Source: Haliclona indistincta | Taxonomy: Eukaryota > Porifera > Demospongiae > Haplosclerida > Chalinidae | DNA length: 64,000 nucleotides | Direction: 5' to 3' | NCBI GenBank assembly: GCA_964017065.1 | Contig: OZ024784.1 | Span: forward strand, 8,103,152-8,167,151 | Translations under genes and position numbers: made by a program | The notes under the pieces: generated by a model | Told to the model about the DNA's origin: nothing | Databases searched by the model: none | Seen by the model: only the letters and a program-made list of their open reading frames with translations | Part shown: in pieces, positions 41,004 to 56,830 of the stretch | Layout: every line of letters starts with the position of its first letter | Position numbering within the stretch: the stretch's first letter is position 1

Positions 41004-42109
41004 TTATAGCATTTAAATTATTATTGTTAATTGTTTGTGTGCATTTTGTGTTGTTACAATAATAGCATGAGGTTATTTACTGGTTATTGAAATGACACTT
41101 CTGGTTATTTAACCACACCGCATCAGCATTGTCAGAGATTATTTGAACTCTTGCTCTTATCATTTTGTTTCTGTACACTTCTCATTCTCCACTATTTCTT
41201 TCTCCTGCAAACTGTTATAATTCAAGTGTGCTATTTTGGGAGGTAGCTACATTCATTAAAGAGAAAATGAACCTGGTTTACTGTTTATAATACATTACGC
41301 TACTAGCTGGGATTCTGTTTGCTGTTAAAAGTGCACAAGATGTATGACACATGACAAACAATCAAAATGCTAGTAGGTATTATGTAGTCTCTCTCTCAGC
41401 TGGTATTCAATAGGTCTGGTCTCTCTCTCGTAGTGAGATTAATAATTAACTCACATTCATGTACTCTGCAGTGCGATGGTTATAGTAGACTCGGTTATGC
41501 ATGCCCTATTTGTAATGACAATTACTTTTTCTGTACAGCTCACGTAGAGAAGTCTGATTCATTTAACAATAATGAGTGTGCTGTATTCAATTCTTGAAGG
41601 AACAAACTAATGATCAGATAGAAGCAGAAGCTAGAAGCCTAATGACTAGGTTTATTTGGAGTTCTTAAAGCTCTTTGAGTTTATGATCTTGTCTTAGGTA
41701 CTCCTTAAAAATTGTATTTATGCATCCAAAATAATATTCAAGGTCTCTCTCCGATCGTGCACTACTGTCAGTTAGTATGACTAGTTTCAGTACTATCATT
41801 CGTGTATTCATTTGTGTATCACTATCATTGTCTGTATCATTGTGTGATGTAACAGTAATCTATATCAACAAACAATGATGTTGTTACTGTAGTTGAAAAT
41901 AGACAAACAAAGTAGTTGTAGCTTACAAAATATAGGAATAAAATATAGGAATATAAGAATATTTGTCAAACAGTTTTGTTGAACTCACTAGATCCTCTGC
42001 CATCTTAATGCTGGTGATTATAAACTGTTAACATTATTGTTTTGAACATGAAAAGTTCGCCAAGTTAAGTTATAATAACTTGTAAAAAGCTCTTATAAAA
42101 TTTTTATTA
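41004..42109. other. Intergenic stretch, no supported gene
   Basis: About 1.1 kb between the stop codons of the converging G-alpha and FBXO3-like genes. It is AT-rich with no frame longer than about 50 codons that looks coding; presumably both 3' UTRs plus spacer. Confidence 0.5.
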
Positions 42110-43471
42110 TCAGTGAAAATACTTTGCTTTGTATGTGTCAAGAATGACTTCGGGGAGCCTGATCTTAACACACAAATCAGAACGAATGTTCTGCATTGCG
42201 ATAAAACCAGTCAATAGTACAGTTATAGGATCATCTGTTGACAAAGAAAAGAGTCGACTGAGTGTTGGAAATTCTAGTGGACTACTAACATACTCTATCA
42301 CTTGACCAGCATGAAGTATTTTATTACTCGATACTGGCAGAAATGAACATTCGATATCTTCTCCATCCAGCTGCAGATGCACATTTTTGAGCCCAAACTT
42401 CTCAGAGACTGCATTTTCTGACAGTTTCACAATTATGCATAAACAAGACCGAACGCTTGCATAAAATTTATTTGTATCTGGAAATATAGCATCAGCAACA
42501 CGCACTGTAAACAGCTCTGTAGTTGCCTCACAGTTTGGTTTTAAAATGAAGCGGGTAAGCTGATTCTGCTGAGTGATGTAGTAATGCTGCATCTTATCAG
42601 CTTCACTGCTCAACCAGTCAGCAAACGTTGAAGTACAAGGAATTCGATGCCATTCAAACATGGGAGATGAAGGATGTATACAACAGCCACCTGGTTGACC
42701 AATCCCATATCTTATGGAAGTAGTGAAGGCTGTAACTACATGACCTTTCGGACAACTGTCAATAGTAGACCAAGTAGCATTGATCAAAAAACATTCCTTG
42801 CCTGTTATTGGCTGTTTATACTGCTTCTGACCAAATCGTGTCCTTTTTGTTAGGAAATTGTTTCCGATTACCAGAAAGTTTGCTGACTGATCTGCTTGCG
42901 TTAAATAAGGTTCGAAACTACTCAAGTTGATAACTTCAAGCCGAACACCACGTACACCATAGAGACACGTATTCTTGACATTGACTTCAGCTTTTTCGTT
43001 TCTTTCTATAACAACACAGCTAACAGTGCCGAGTGGTATTGCCTGTTTTCCACTGAGCCTCAGTGAACATCTGTAGTCACAAGACAACTGTACAGCCAAT
43101 CTCTCTTCCAGTTCATTCAATTCTTCTTCAGACACAGGTGATATTACCACACCAGGTTCACACACACGAATGACCTGCTCGATTTTTCGCCAGGCTATTC
43201 TGATCTGAGCAAAGCAAGACCTGTACCGATTATACTGCTTGCAGAATTGTAGCCAGCACTCGAACCAGGTATTAGCACACTGTAGCTCCTCGCATGCCCA
43301 TACGTGTTTGCAGTGCCTAGACCATAATAGACCGTCCTGGCTCACAACAGAACGTGCATAAGAGCAAGAGTGCGCCAAGGACAACAAGTCATGCACATTC
43401 AGAAACCGACATATCCGAGAGATGGCAGTTGCAGGGAGATTCACGAAAATCGATGTTGAATCTTTTTCCAT
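42110..43471 (-). CDS. FBXO3: FBXO3-like F-box protein, intronless
   Basis: A single frame encodes 453 residues from the preferred start at 43471 (human FBXO3 471); the frame stays open upstream to an ATG at 43648, which would overlap the neighbouring gene's start. Residues about 8-50 are an F-box (LPATAISRICRFLNVHDLLS; DGLLWSRHCKHVW). A SUKH/SMI1-like segment follows (SEEELNELEERLAVQLSCDY, matching human LDAVEAQIGCKLPDDYRCS), and the C-terminal third is a diverged ApaG-type domain (TEL-FTVRV; HAGQVIEYVS). FBXO3 is the substrate receptor of an SCF ubiquitin ligase. The ApaG region is weak, so substrate range is unknown. Its start lies 186 bases from that of the orphan membrane protein. Confidence 0.82.
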   Translation of the reverse strand: MEKDSTSIFVNLPATAISRICRFLNVHDLLSLAHSCSYARSVVSQDGLLWSRHCKHVWACEELQCANTWFECWLQFCKQYNRYRSCFAQIRIAWRKIEQVIRVCEPGVVISPVSEEELNELEERLAVQLSCDYRCSLRLSGKQAIPLGTVSCVVIERNEKAEVNVKNTCLYGVRGVRLEVINLSSFEPYLTQADQSANFLVIGNNFLTKRTRFGQKQYKQPITGKECFLINATWSTIDSCPKGHVVTAFTTSIRYGIGQPGGCCIHPSSPMFEWHRIPCTSTFADWLSSEADKMQHYYITQQNQLTRFILKPNCEATTELFTVRVADAIFPDTNKFYASVRSCLCIIVKLSENAVSEKFGLKNVHLQLDGEDIECSFLPVSSNKILHAGQVIEYVSSPLEFPTLSRLFSLSTDDPITVLLTGFIAMQNIRSDLCVKIRLPEVILDTYKAKYFH

Positions 43472-43657
43472 TTTTATACAACCAGCCTGAGGTACTAGCG
43501 GGTTGGCAGAACAGTTGTCGCGACTTAAAACTATAAAACCACCATGCAGGATGCACTCTGAAGAACACGTGGGTCTCGTGAGTCGTGACGTGCAAACACC
43601 TCTACACCCCACGTGTACACTGAATGTGTGTTTGTTTACATTTTGCACAGTGCCATC

Positions 43658-45964
43658 ATGGCGGTTGCTCCGGTTGTTTCGCTGATCTTTTTGATAGCAG
43701 TCCTTCAGATTGTCGAGTGCGAAGAGTGCCCAAAGTTGGATAACTTAAGTATCCCGTTCCCGTACCCGCTGAACGTACGTGATAAAAACGGATCCTCAAT
43801 CAAAAGCGAATTTCTCTGTGACTTTATTTGGACAGACAAGCAACATCTAAAGAACAAACTTCTCGACAGGCTTAAGAAACGACAGAAAACATTTGTTCGC
43901 TTTACAGTACCTGTAATGGGATACAGCAATCCTTACCTGTCTATGTACAATGCATCTGGTTACCTCACGTGGGCTTGGGTTCTGACTTCTCATGATTACA
44001 TGCTGTTCTACCCGCACAATTTTATCATCAGCTCAACTCTTACTTTAGGGATAATAACACAAGATTGGGCCATAGACTACCAATCATCATCTCCAGTGTC
44101 ACTCAAGAAGTTTGGAGTTGATCCAGATGACTTTGACACGGATGATATTGTTGGTTATTGTGATACCGAGTGTGTCAAGGTCAATCAAAGCTGTGGAATC
44201 GGAAAGTATGAGCTGGAAGAATTTTTACTTGATGTAACTGCGAACAAGACAACTCACGAGTGGGAGTGGTTATGTCTGCAGGCGTCGTACGATGTGCAGG
44301 ACATTGCACCAGCGTCTCAATTTGCCTTTCCCGATCTTCTCTATCAGTTCAGGTTCTTGTCAATGTTATACACTAGTAGACCATGGTTTGGTTATATGCA
44401 GAATAAGACAGATTTGCCACACTACTACTGCTATAACGATAAAGATAAGTGTAAAATGAAGGAGCTACTGATGCACTACTGGCTGATCCCTGCTATCGGT
44501 ATCTTATTGTGGTTCTACTTTCCTCTTTTGATTCACTACTTTCCCAGTTCTACTCCCAGGTCACATAAGAATGTGCCAAAAGATATGTTTCCCTCATATA
44601 AGACACCAATCTATATTGGACGATGCATAAAGTGCATGCTGTGTTTTTATACACAGAAAGGTAGAGCAGAGGCAAAATGGTATGTTCGCATTCGACGCTC
44701 CATCCTATTGGTCTTGATTGCTGTAACATCATTTCGCTTCTTCAAATATTATCCGTTATGCATACCACTGGTGGTATGTACCTTCACTGCAGCTCTCATC
44801 CCTGACTATGTCAGCCATTACATCACTGCTGAGCTTCCATCCAAGTTCATGTTCTGGAGTCTTCCTAAAGGGTTAATGCACAACAATGAAAACCTAATGG
44901 AATATCAGCAGCTTGCTTTTGTGATGCAAGAAAGGCTTTATCTTTTCGTAAACTGGGATTTTTGGTGTTTTGTTTATGAGAAGACGGTCGGTGAAGTCAG
45001 ATTTGTAATTCGTTGGTGCGATAGAATCTCGTGTGGACCTATAAGTGCAATTTTAAAGTTCCTAATTCTTCTTGGTGGGTGTTTTGTTTACGGTATCGTC
45101 TTCATTTGCAATAGCCTGTACTTCACTATTCCTTTGCTTTACTTTTGCAAGACACTCATAAAAAGCATTTTCAAAGGTGAGCAGCAGATTCATGTTCAGA
45201 GTCAGCAACCCTCATCCCTGATCTGGTCAGTGTGTAAATTCATTCATGCTGTGTTCTTGGCTGGTATGTTGCTGTTTACAATACTTGTCGTACTCAGCTG
45301 GTGCTTTGCCCTGTCAGAGTTCACCATGTTTACATTCATTGGTGCTGTTATTACGCCCACCATGGCTTATCAATACGTTGTACTTGTTGGAGCAGTTGTT
45401 TTTGGTATATATAAGCTAGTGAGTGACTTGCATGAAGCATATAATCACGTTCTTAGTGAAATCATCACTATACTGAAAGACAAGGCCTCTTTTGATAAAC
45501 TCTTGAATGATGTTAAAACCATGAGCAATGGGAAAATTATTCTTGTGCTACGTAAGGAACCTGCCAATGAGTTGGAATACTCAATAGTAGTCAAAAAACA
45601 GGGACAGCCAGCTCCTCTTCGTCAGATTCTTATCCACGATGCCATTACTACTTTTGTCAGCAGCCATTTGTTTGATTTTATAGTGAAATTGTGCAGGCCT
45701 TTGGGGAGACAAATTCTCTTCATAACAGTCAAGATAATTGCCATACTGTTCTACAGTATGATTGCGTTGTGGGTGAAGAATGTGTATCACATGGAGGAGA
45801 ATGTGTCAAAAATATTCGGTTTGATTGGCACTGTTGCAGTGTACAACGTACCGAATGTTTTGCAATTTGTAAGCTACAAGGGTAGCTTTGGCAAGACAGC
45901 TGGTGGCGTTCTGAAGCAGCAGATTTATGACTCTCTTGTAGTGTACCTTTGCAATTTATCTTGA
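43658..45964 (+). CDS. Orphan multipass membrane protein, intronless
   Basis: I do not recognise this 768-residue protein. From ATG 43658 it has a signal peptide (MAVAPVVSLIFLIAVLQIV, cleavage likely after VEC or CEE). An ectodomain of about 250 residues follows, with paired cysteines (GYCDTECVKVNQSCGIG) and sequons NGS, NAS, NQS and NKT twice. The first membrane span begins near residue 270 (WLIPAIGILLWFYFPLLIHY). A basic, Cys-containing cytosolic stretch follows (GRCIKCMLCFYTQKGR), then at least six more hydrophobic segments (for example FLILLGGCFVYGIVFICNSL, MLLFTILVVLSWCFALSEF and VKIIAILFYSMIALWV), separated by a hydrophilic region near residue 610-680. A longer reading starts at 43613 but lacks a signal-like start. 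No introns. It could be a lineage-specific channel, receptor or transporter; nothing in it decides. Confidence 0.85.
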   Translation: MAVAPVVSLIFLIAVLQIVECEECPKLDNLSIPFPYPLNVRDKNGSSIKSEFLCDFIWTDKQHLKNKLLDRLKKRQKTFVRFTVPVMGYSNPYLSMYNASGYLTWAWVLTSHDYMLFYPHNFIISSTLTLGIITQDWAIDYQSSSPVSLKKFGVDPDDFDTDDIVGYCDTECVKVNQSCGIGKYELEEFLLDVTANKTTHEWEWLCLQASYDVQDIAPASQFAFPDLLYQFRFLSMLYTSRPWFGYMQNKTDLPHYYCYNDKDKCKMKELLMHYWLIPAIGILLWFYFPLLIHYFPSSTPRSHKNVPKDMFPSYKTPIYIGRCIKCMLCFYTQKGRAEAKWYVRIRRSILLVLIAVTSFRFFKYYPLCIPLVVCTFTAALIPDYVSHYITAELPSKFMFWSLPKGLMHNNENLMEYQQLAFVMQERLYLFVNWDFWCFVYEKTVGEVRFVIRWCDRISCGPISAILKFLILLGGCFVYGIVFICNSLYFTIPLLYFCKTLIKSIFKGEQQIHVQSQQPSSLIWSVCKFIHAVFLAGMLLFTILVVLSWCFALSEFTMFTFIGAVITPTMAYQYVVLVGAVVFGIYKLVSDLHEAYNHVLSEIITILKDKASFDKLLNDVKTMSNGKIILVLRKEPANELEYSIVVKKQGQPAPLRQILIHDAITTFVSSHLFDFIVKLCRPLGRQILFITVKIIAILFYSMIALWVKNVYHMEENVSKIFGLIGTVAVYNVPNVLQFVSYKGSFGKTAGGVLKQQIYDSLVVYLCNLS

Positions 45965-46036
45965 GTCGGTTAGACTGGTTATGAAGCTACTCTCTTTATC
46001 TTGAGTCGGTTAGACTGGTTACGAAGCTACTCTCTG
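45957..46036. repeat. 40-bp tandem duplication across the orphan gene's stop codon
   Basis: The 40-base unit beginning TATCTTGAGTCGGTTAGACT is present twice in direct succession with two differences. The first copy contains the stop codon TGA of the membrane-protein gene; the second lies in its 3' UTR. A shift in copy number would not alter the protein. Confidence 0.9.
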
Positions 46037-46247
46037 TATGTTGTCATTAGTAGATACCTACCAACCCCATTGTGTACTACTGAACGCTGATAAAGTGATA
46101 AAAATGACATTAACATGGTCAAAAACTACTAATAAAGATATGTTCTGATTGCATTGATAATGTGTAGTGAAATTCATTTGCTTTTTCGTACCAAAAGTTG
46201 TGTGTAAACTGCATCTGGACGAAGGGTAGTAGTAAACAAGTACACAT

Positions 46248-47105
46248 CTATTCATTGAAAATACCGTCTGATTGTTGAAAAACTATTCTTCGCTGTTGGT
46301 CTTTATCAACGCGATAGTCAATGCTGTATTAAGCAACAAGGCAGTACAACTAAGGAAGAAAGGAGTCAACTCACACATTCTGTAGTGCTATTGTCAGTTC
46401 TTCTCTGACTGCCTCAAAGTATGCAATGCGGAGGATAGTAACCACTTCAGTCTTACGGCTACACAACAAATGAAAACAGAAACAGTGCATACTTATTTAT
46501 TCAACAAACCAAAATTATGGTAATCTATGTATGTACACAATCATGTATGCCTAATCTCCAGCCCACCATATCCATCACTACTCACCTACTCAATAGAAGG
46601 TGATCATATTCTGTTGGTACATGTACCACAAAGAAGTTGTCGGGAAGAAGAGAGGCACTGATGTGGCTGATGTTAGCTAGTGGTACACGATGATGGAGCT
46701 TGGCGGAGTTTGGCTCAAGAAAATACAGTGCCCCTTCTGTGTGTGTGTGGATAGAAATAAATTCACCTCAGAATTGTGTATTATACTTGAGTGGGACCTG
46801 TTATTAGCAGCCATCTCTCCTGTTGTCGTCCCTTGCGGTTAACCTTAAGACCAGTATCAGAGAACAACACGTTTAGTTCATCTAAGAGAGAAGCAGGAGA
46901 TAAACTGGACCAAGGAATATATCACGTACGTACCATTCTTGCTCATCATAGCTATCACTTTACTGTTGTCACGTAGGAACAAACTGTCGCCTACAAACAC
47001 CTTTCCATCACTAGACCGTCTACGTGCCTTCCTCGCCCAGTGCTGTCTCAATCTGGCGTCTTGTTGCTCTGGTTCTTCGGATTCAACGGCTTCGCAGGAC
47101 GACAT
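46248..47105 (-). CDS. Stand-alone myosin-I tail (TH1) domain protein
   Basis: Five exons (46934-47105, 46798-46881, 46586-46736, 46375-46458, 46248-46323) join to 188 residues. The sequence follows the lipid-binding TH1 domain of class I myosins: DGKVFVGDSLFLRDNSKV, LFSDTGLKVNRKGR, RWLLITEGALYFLEPNSAKL, HHRVPLANISHISASLLPDN, FFVVHVPTEYDHLL and KTEVVTILRIAYFEAVREEL. Only a charged 30-residue leader (EPEQQDARLRQHWARKARRR) precedes it, so there is no motor domain or IQ neck, and none is found nearby. The initiator context near a divergent gap and a stop after GIFNE suggest a complete small gene. It probably binds acidic phospholipids. The second donor (GTCCCA) is non-consensus but is the only one that keeps frame. 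Confidence 0.7.
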
Positions 47106-47294
47106 GTTTTTAGATGAATAAACCACGCCCCATCCAATTTGTCTTGAGCCTGAGCGAGACTACCCCTGAGTTCTTGTGTACATTACTTTGTTGTTTAAAT
47201 TGAACAATAATTATTATAATAGAACAGAAACTGAATAAAGAAAGTGATACAATGTAGAAAAACAACTAAATCAAATAGTTAGTAAAGATTGATT

Positions 47295-49070
47295 TTAGCA
47301 GCTACACTTTCTATCTGATTGTGACACATCTTTGTTTAGTTTAATAGCTCCCATCTTGGTGCTGTCTGTTGTATATTTTTCCAGAGGTATGCGCTCAGCT
47401 GTAGGAACAGTAGTGATTCAAACATAATGCTGCTTCAAATCAATGATTATCATTATTTGATTCAGTGATACGGGGCATCTCACAACTTGATACTCACCAA
47501 TAGTATTAAACATTTCAGTGATGTTAGTGTCATCTTTAGCACTGCACTCCATGAACAATGCTCCTTGTCCTTTTGAGTATTCTCTTCCAGCTTCAACACT
47601 AACCTGAGGTATACAACAGTGTATTACTACAGGTCTACTATGCTGCTACTTGTTTTGTCTATATTTGGCATTATTCAAGAGCCATTGGGCATCAGGCATA
47701 AACAAGTTTCTCAATCCCAAGTTGAATGTTAATTTTTGCATTCCTAAGAGGGCTGAGTCATACACACAAACAAGTGATGGCAATAACACAAGCACTAAGA
47801 GGGTGCACTCATTGAGCACACCCATTGTGTTTGCATACAGGCATGTACTATTTACCTGAAAACTAACAACAGTGTTTACACAGTATTATCAAGCTGATAC
47901 AGATAGTGTTGTGGGGTATTCAAGAACATGTACACAAACACTGTACATGTACTGCACTGTAGACAAATTGCATTGTCATGTATTCACAACTCTAACAGGT
48001 TTTAAAATGCTGCTGAATGACAACAAACACCCATTGCAAGAAAGATCAGCAAAAATGAGGAGAATCTCAGACCTGTCTTCTCTCATCAATGTCTACTTTG
48101 TTTCCTGCGATGGCTAGAACAAGGTTAGGCGGTCCCAGCTGACGCAACTCCTGTATCCAACTCTGCATCTCAGTGAAACTTCTCTAACAAAAGAAAACTG
48201 AATATGAAAGTGCAGTAATGGTCCAGAAAAATCAACACAAGGAAGTAGTAGAGGAAATGATGAGAAATAGAGAACTGACTAGATTTGTGATATCGTAAAC
48301 AACAACAACAGCTGCTGATCCTCTGTAATACATAGGGGCTAGACCACGATACTAGCAAGGAATAGAAAAGTAATACACACACATACACACTATAGAATTA
48401 TTACGTGTGAATATGCATAGAGATGTACATCGCAGAGTATGAATAGAGATACTAGCTGCTGAATGGGTGAATTGTTTCACTGCCAACTTCCTCTCTCGTT
48501 AATCAACTTACACACATTAGAGAGTCAATAGACTCACACAACTGATCACAAATATTGCTGATCGGTCACATGCAGATTTAAACCTACTTACACGTGTAGT
48601 AAACTATGAAGTTGTGGATTCTGAAAGTTCACATTCTCTCCCAGTTACACACACATACACGCGTGATCTTGGCACTGTATTAACATACACACATACCTTC
48701 TCTTGACCTGCTGTATCCCATATTTGAAATAGTATGGAGTGATCCCCAACCCTTACTGTCTTGGTTGAGAATGCAGCACTAATTGAAAAATAAAACCATA
48801 CTAAATACGACTTTTTCACTCTTACCCTACAGTTGGCGGTTCGTCTGAAAACATATCTGAAACGAATCTATTCACGATGCAAGTTTTTCCGACACCAGAG
48901 TCCTTGAGTGAAAAAAAAGAGGCAGTGCATGGGCGAGGGAAGTGAGGTAGAGTTGATTGCAAAAGGCACCGTTAAGGTTTAGCAAAAATAGCGTTAAGGT
49001 GACAGGAAAAATAATGGACGTTTTGTCTCACCCCCAGTAAACACAGCTTCACTTCGTGGAGAGCCATCAT
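47295..49070 (-). CDS. RAB22A: RAB22/RAB31-like small GTPase
   Basis: Seven exons (49032-49070, 48826-48902, 48697-48778, 48280-48351, 48073-48183, 47498-47603, 47295-47398) join to 196 residues. It opens MMALHEVKLCLLGDSGVGKT (P loop), then [20 protein letters not shown] (switch II), VVVYDITN, ELRQLGPPNLVLAIAGNKVD and ECSAKDDTNI, and ends RKCSC for double geranylgeranylation. The ELRQ-GPPN and [10 protein letters not shown] strings favour the RAB22A/RAB31 branch, which works on early endosomes and recycling, over RAB5 or RAB21. QEKY replaces the usual QERF. Its prenylation depends on the enzyme whose alpha subunit is encoded 2.5 kb to the right (RABGGTA). It is head-to-head with the MOSC gene, 84 bases apart. 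Confidence 0.9.
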
Positions 49071-49154
49071 TCCGCTGCATCACTTCTACTTAGCCACACC
49101 TTCTAACATTTAGCGAGAAAGGCGTGGTCTAGCTGCAGCCCATGCAAAACCCTG

Positions 49155-50118
49155 ATGGCAGATCTGCGCGTTTCCGGACTCAATGTCTTTCCGATCAAGT
49201 CGTGCAAAGCGTCCAGAGTGCAAGATATTGTCGTGGACAGTTATGGCGTCGTGGGTGATCGCAGGTTTATGATTGTAGACGGGAACAATCGTTTTGTTTC
49301 TCAGCGCAAATTTCCCCAACTTGCAACAGTGAGTGTTGCCTTTGAGGACGGTGGGAAAATAATGCACGTGACTGCTCCATCTTTGTCACGTGATCTGAGA
49401 CTGGTACCTGTGTGTGAGGGTGAGAGAGTGGAGGTGACAGTATGGGAGAGTTCAGTGATGGTGATCGACCAGGGAGACGAAGCAGCATTATGGTTTACTG
49501 AGCTAATCGGTGTTGGAGGATTATATTGTCGACTGGTTTCAAGTGCAGAGAAAGAATCAGACAAATTTGTCCGATTTGTGACCAATCTTCCTCCCTCTCT
49601 AAAGGGCCGACTACCACCTATGCAGCTTGCTTTAGCTGATGCAGGGCCTGTATCAATCATCTCAGAAGCATCTCTTGTTGATCTAAATCGACGACTAATG
49701 GAACGGACAGGAGAGCCAGAGGGTGTGCCACTGAAGCAGTTCAGAATGAATATTGAGATCAGTGGATGTGGTCAGCCATATGAGGAGGATGAGTGGTTGA
49801 TTGTGAAAATTGGTGATGTTCCTTTCTTGTGCTATACAGCTGCTGAGGTGTGTTGTATTGTAGCAATAACATGCAGTTTGTTCCTATAATTATTATATGT
49901 ATACATTCTTTATTCAGAGATGCAAGATGACAGCAGTCAACCAAGACACTGGGGTCATTGATAAACTAGGCCCACTCGATATACTGCGTACCTATCGTGC
50001 ACCTGGCGGCCCTACCCATGCTATGTTTGGTCAACTCATGCTCCCACTGCAGACTGGAGGGATGATCAGAGTAGGCGATAAGATCACCGTCATGGAGAGA
50101 AGGAAGAAAGTGGTGTAA
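49155..50118 (+). CDS. MOSC-domain protein, mARC (MTARC)-like
   Basis: Two exons (49155-49847, 49918-50118) join to 297 residues. The N-terminal MOSC beta-barrel (VSGLNVFPIKSCKASRVQDI, YGVVGDRRFMIVD, RKFPQLATVSV) and the C-terminal MOSC domain (PLKQFRMNIEISGCGQPYEE-type PYEEDEWLIVKIGDVPF, RCKMTAVNQDTGVIDK, PLDILRTYR) are both complete. The Cys in RCKMTAVNQDTG corresponds to the molybdenum-liganding cysteine of mARC (CILTTVDPDTG in human). mARC reduces N-hydroxylated compounds with cytochrome b5 partners at the outer mitochondrial membrane. The N-terminal membrane anchor of vertebrate mARC is not evident, so location is uncertain. Bacterial YcbX-type proteins are a related alternative. Confidence 0.9.
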
Positions 50119-50253
50119 GATATCTATATCACATCATCTCCTTGCATTGTTCATCGTTATTTTCCTTTTTTTAAACCAACAATACTGTCTGATAAAAGTT
50201 ATTACTGAATTCATCTACAGTTTCTGATTTTAAAATTTCTAGTCTCTCTCTTG

Positions 50254-54619
<4,366 letters not shown>

Positions 54620-54736
54620 TTTTTTTACAAAAACTTAAGCGTGTTACATGTACTATTCTGAATGAAGATAAGAGAAGAGTATAGTCACTGAATAACTTAA
54701 CAACACAAAATTATCATTATCCATTGTGAAGATCAG

Positions 54737-56830
54737 CTATTGATGAGCACAGCCCACTCTAGGCGCACCGCCATCACCGTCTTCATCATCGCTGCCTTCA
54801 TTGTAAGCTTCTCTAGAGTGCGATGCAGTCCCTCGAGTCAGTTCATAGTCCATCATGGTCACCTCTTCTACATCCTCAGCTGTGTACTCTGGTTTACAAG
54901 GCTTAGTAGGAAGGAGACGTTGGAGTTCCTAGAATACAGCAAACACACCTAGTAATGTATCATAGTTTGGCAGTGCAGAAACTTGGAGGTGTTGCTATTC
55001 TGAGATAGTATGGCAATAGTGCAAGGGTCCACTCAGCTAAGCAAACTAAAATTATAATCATTGCTGAGCTGTTAGCCTAAAGTATGTCAGTACTATTAAG
55101 TGCTGTGAACCAATGAAGAGTAACACAGCACCTGGATATAAATACTCTTAGTACTGTACCTCTATTTGTTACCCCACTACCATGGGTATAGGGTAGTGGT
55201 GCTTTGAGAAGAGGAAGAGACAGGTCAGAAAAATTGTTACCTTAAGTTGGTTGTCATCAGCGAAATTATTGTCAGGAAAAATGACATCAAAATCAAAGTA
55301 AAGATTGCCCTTGAGCTCTGGCGAGCGAAACTTGGGCATTCCCTCTTCAGAAAGCCCTCTGATGCACCCTGTAATCAGAAAGAGAAACTCGTAACTAGTG
55401 GTCCATACATGTAAAGTTTTGTATTTCAAAGCACACTTTGATGATAACGAGTGTGTGTGTAGGAGTCATGTGTACCAGGGAAGATGACTTGTCCTGGTCC
55501 AGATGACACTGCTAGTTCGCGGCCATCAAGATGCTCAATGATGAACGTGAATCCACACAGAGCCTCGGACAGTGTGATCTTCTTCTTTAGGAAAAGATCC
55601 ATCTCTTTACGTTCAAACGTTGTATGTTCAAGCTCTTGTAAAATTATTACTATATCTCCTGCTTCCATATCAGGCTAAGAGGAGGATGAATGAAGACAAA
55701 TCACACTAACAATTCAAACTCACAGACTCGTCTGCCATTTGACTGAAAGGGATCTTGCGACTGTGTTCCATCCCTGCAGAGATTGGCACCTATACAAGAG
55801 GAATACTGACATACAGAACAAGACAGCTAATGCACACCTCAAGCTTATGTTGAACCTCGACTACTTGTTGACCTTTGCATTTCTTACAGCGATCTTTCTC
55901 CTTGATGAAAGTACCTGAGAGAAGAGAGAACAAGAGGATGCCGCCAGGCCAAGAGGTCCATCACACACACCAGATCCATGGCAATCAGAGCATGTTCCCT
56001 GCATCTGTTGCAACATGCCGGGACCAATTTGTCGTGTAGTCACCGATATACCACTGCCGCGACACTTGCGGCAGCTTGCAGACACCCCAGTAATCTTTGA
56101 ACCACTCCTAGACCGGTGGTAGGGAGATGAATGCTAGTATAGTATCACTCTTACCCTTTACATGTCTTGCACAACACTTTTCTCTTATACTCAACAAACT
56201 TAGTTGCTCCATTGTACAGCTCTTCAAGAGTAACTCTAGTAGAAAAAAGTAAGATTGTCAATAAGTGTAGAAGGTGAAAAGTCTCCCTCACTCTAGAGGA
56301 ATCCCAATAGACTCTCCTTTGCGACGCCGTCTGGAGCCTCCTCCAAACAGTCCATCACCAAAGAATGAGGAGAACAAACTTTCACCACCGCCACCAAAGA
56401 AAGCACCTGGAAAAACACAATAAGTTGACAGCGCTAATTTCTGTGTGTACCGTTACCTGGGAATCCTCCTCCTCCTCCGCCACCATCCTTTAAAGCCTCA
56501 ATACCATAGTTGTCATAAATCTCTCTCTTCTGGGCATCTGAGAGAATTTCATACGCAGTTTGTATGCTCTTGAACTGAAAGAGATGTATAGCACATTGTA
56601 CACACCGTTTTTTAGTTATTCACCTTTTCCTCCCCTTCTGCTCCCGGATTTTTGTCAGGATGGTACTGCTTTGCTAGTCTGTGGTATGACTGTACACACA
56701 AATATACAGTGAGACAGATAGAAACATGTACAGTATTTTCAAGAACTGAACAACTACAAACCTTTCTTATTTCACTGTCACTGGCGTTTCTTGATACGCC
56801 GAGTACCCCGTATAGGTCACTGTCCGCCAT
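54737..56830 (-). CDS. DNAJA2: DnaJ homolog subfamily A member 2 (type I Hsp40)
   Basis: Eleven exons (56762-56830, 56624-56689, 56457-56574, 56292-56406, 56155-56235, 55971-56107, 55838-55914, 55724-55789, 55476-55674, 55241-55368, 54737-54928) join to 415 residues (human 412). The J domain has [17 protein letters not shown] and [11 protein letters not shown] (HPD). A Gly/Phe-rich linker follows, then four zinc-finger motifs [22 protein letters not shown] and CKKCKG. The substrate domains contain [20 protein letters not shown] and [18 protein letters not shown]. The acidic tail ends CAHQ, the same farnesylation CaaX box as human DNAJA2. The protein is a co-chaperone of cytosolic Hsp70. It is tail-to-tail with RABGGTA, 118 bases between stops. 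Confidence 0.95.

Noticed and set aside
43472..43648. Upstream ATG extending the FBXO3-like protein by 59 residues
   Set aside because: The extension has no similarity to FBXO3 and would overlap the likely promoter and 5' end of the divergent membrane-protein gene; the F-box begins just after the downstream Met.
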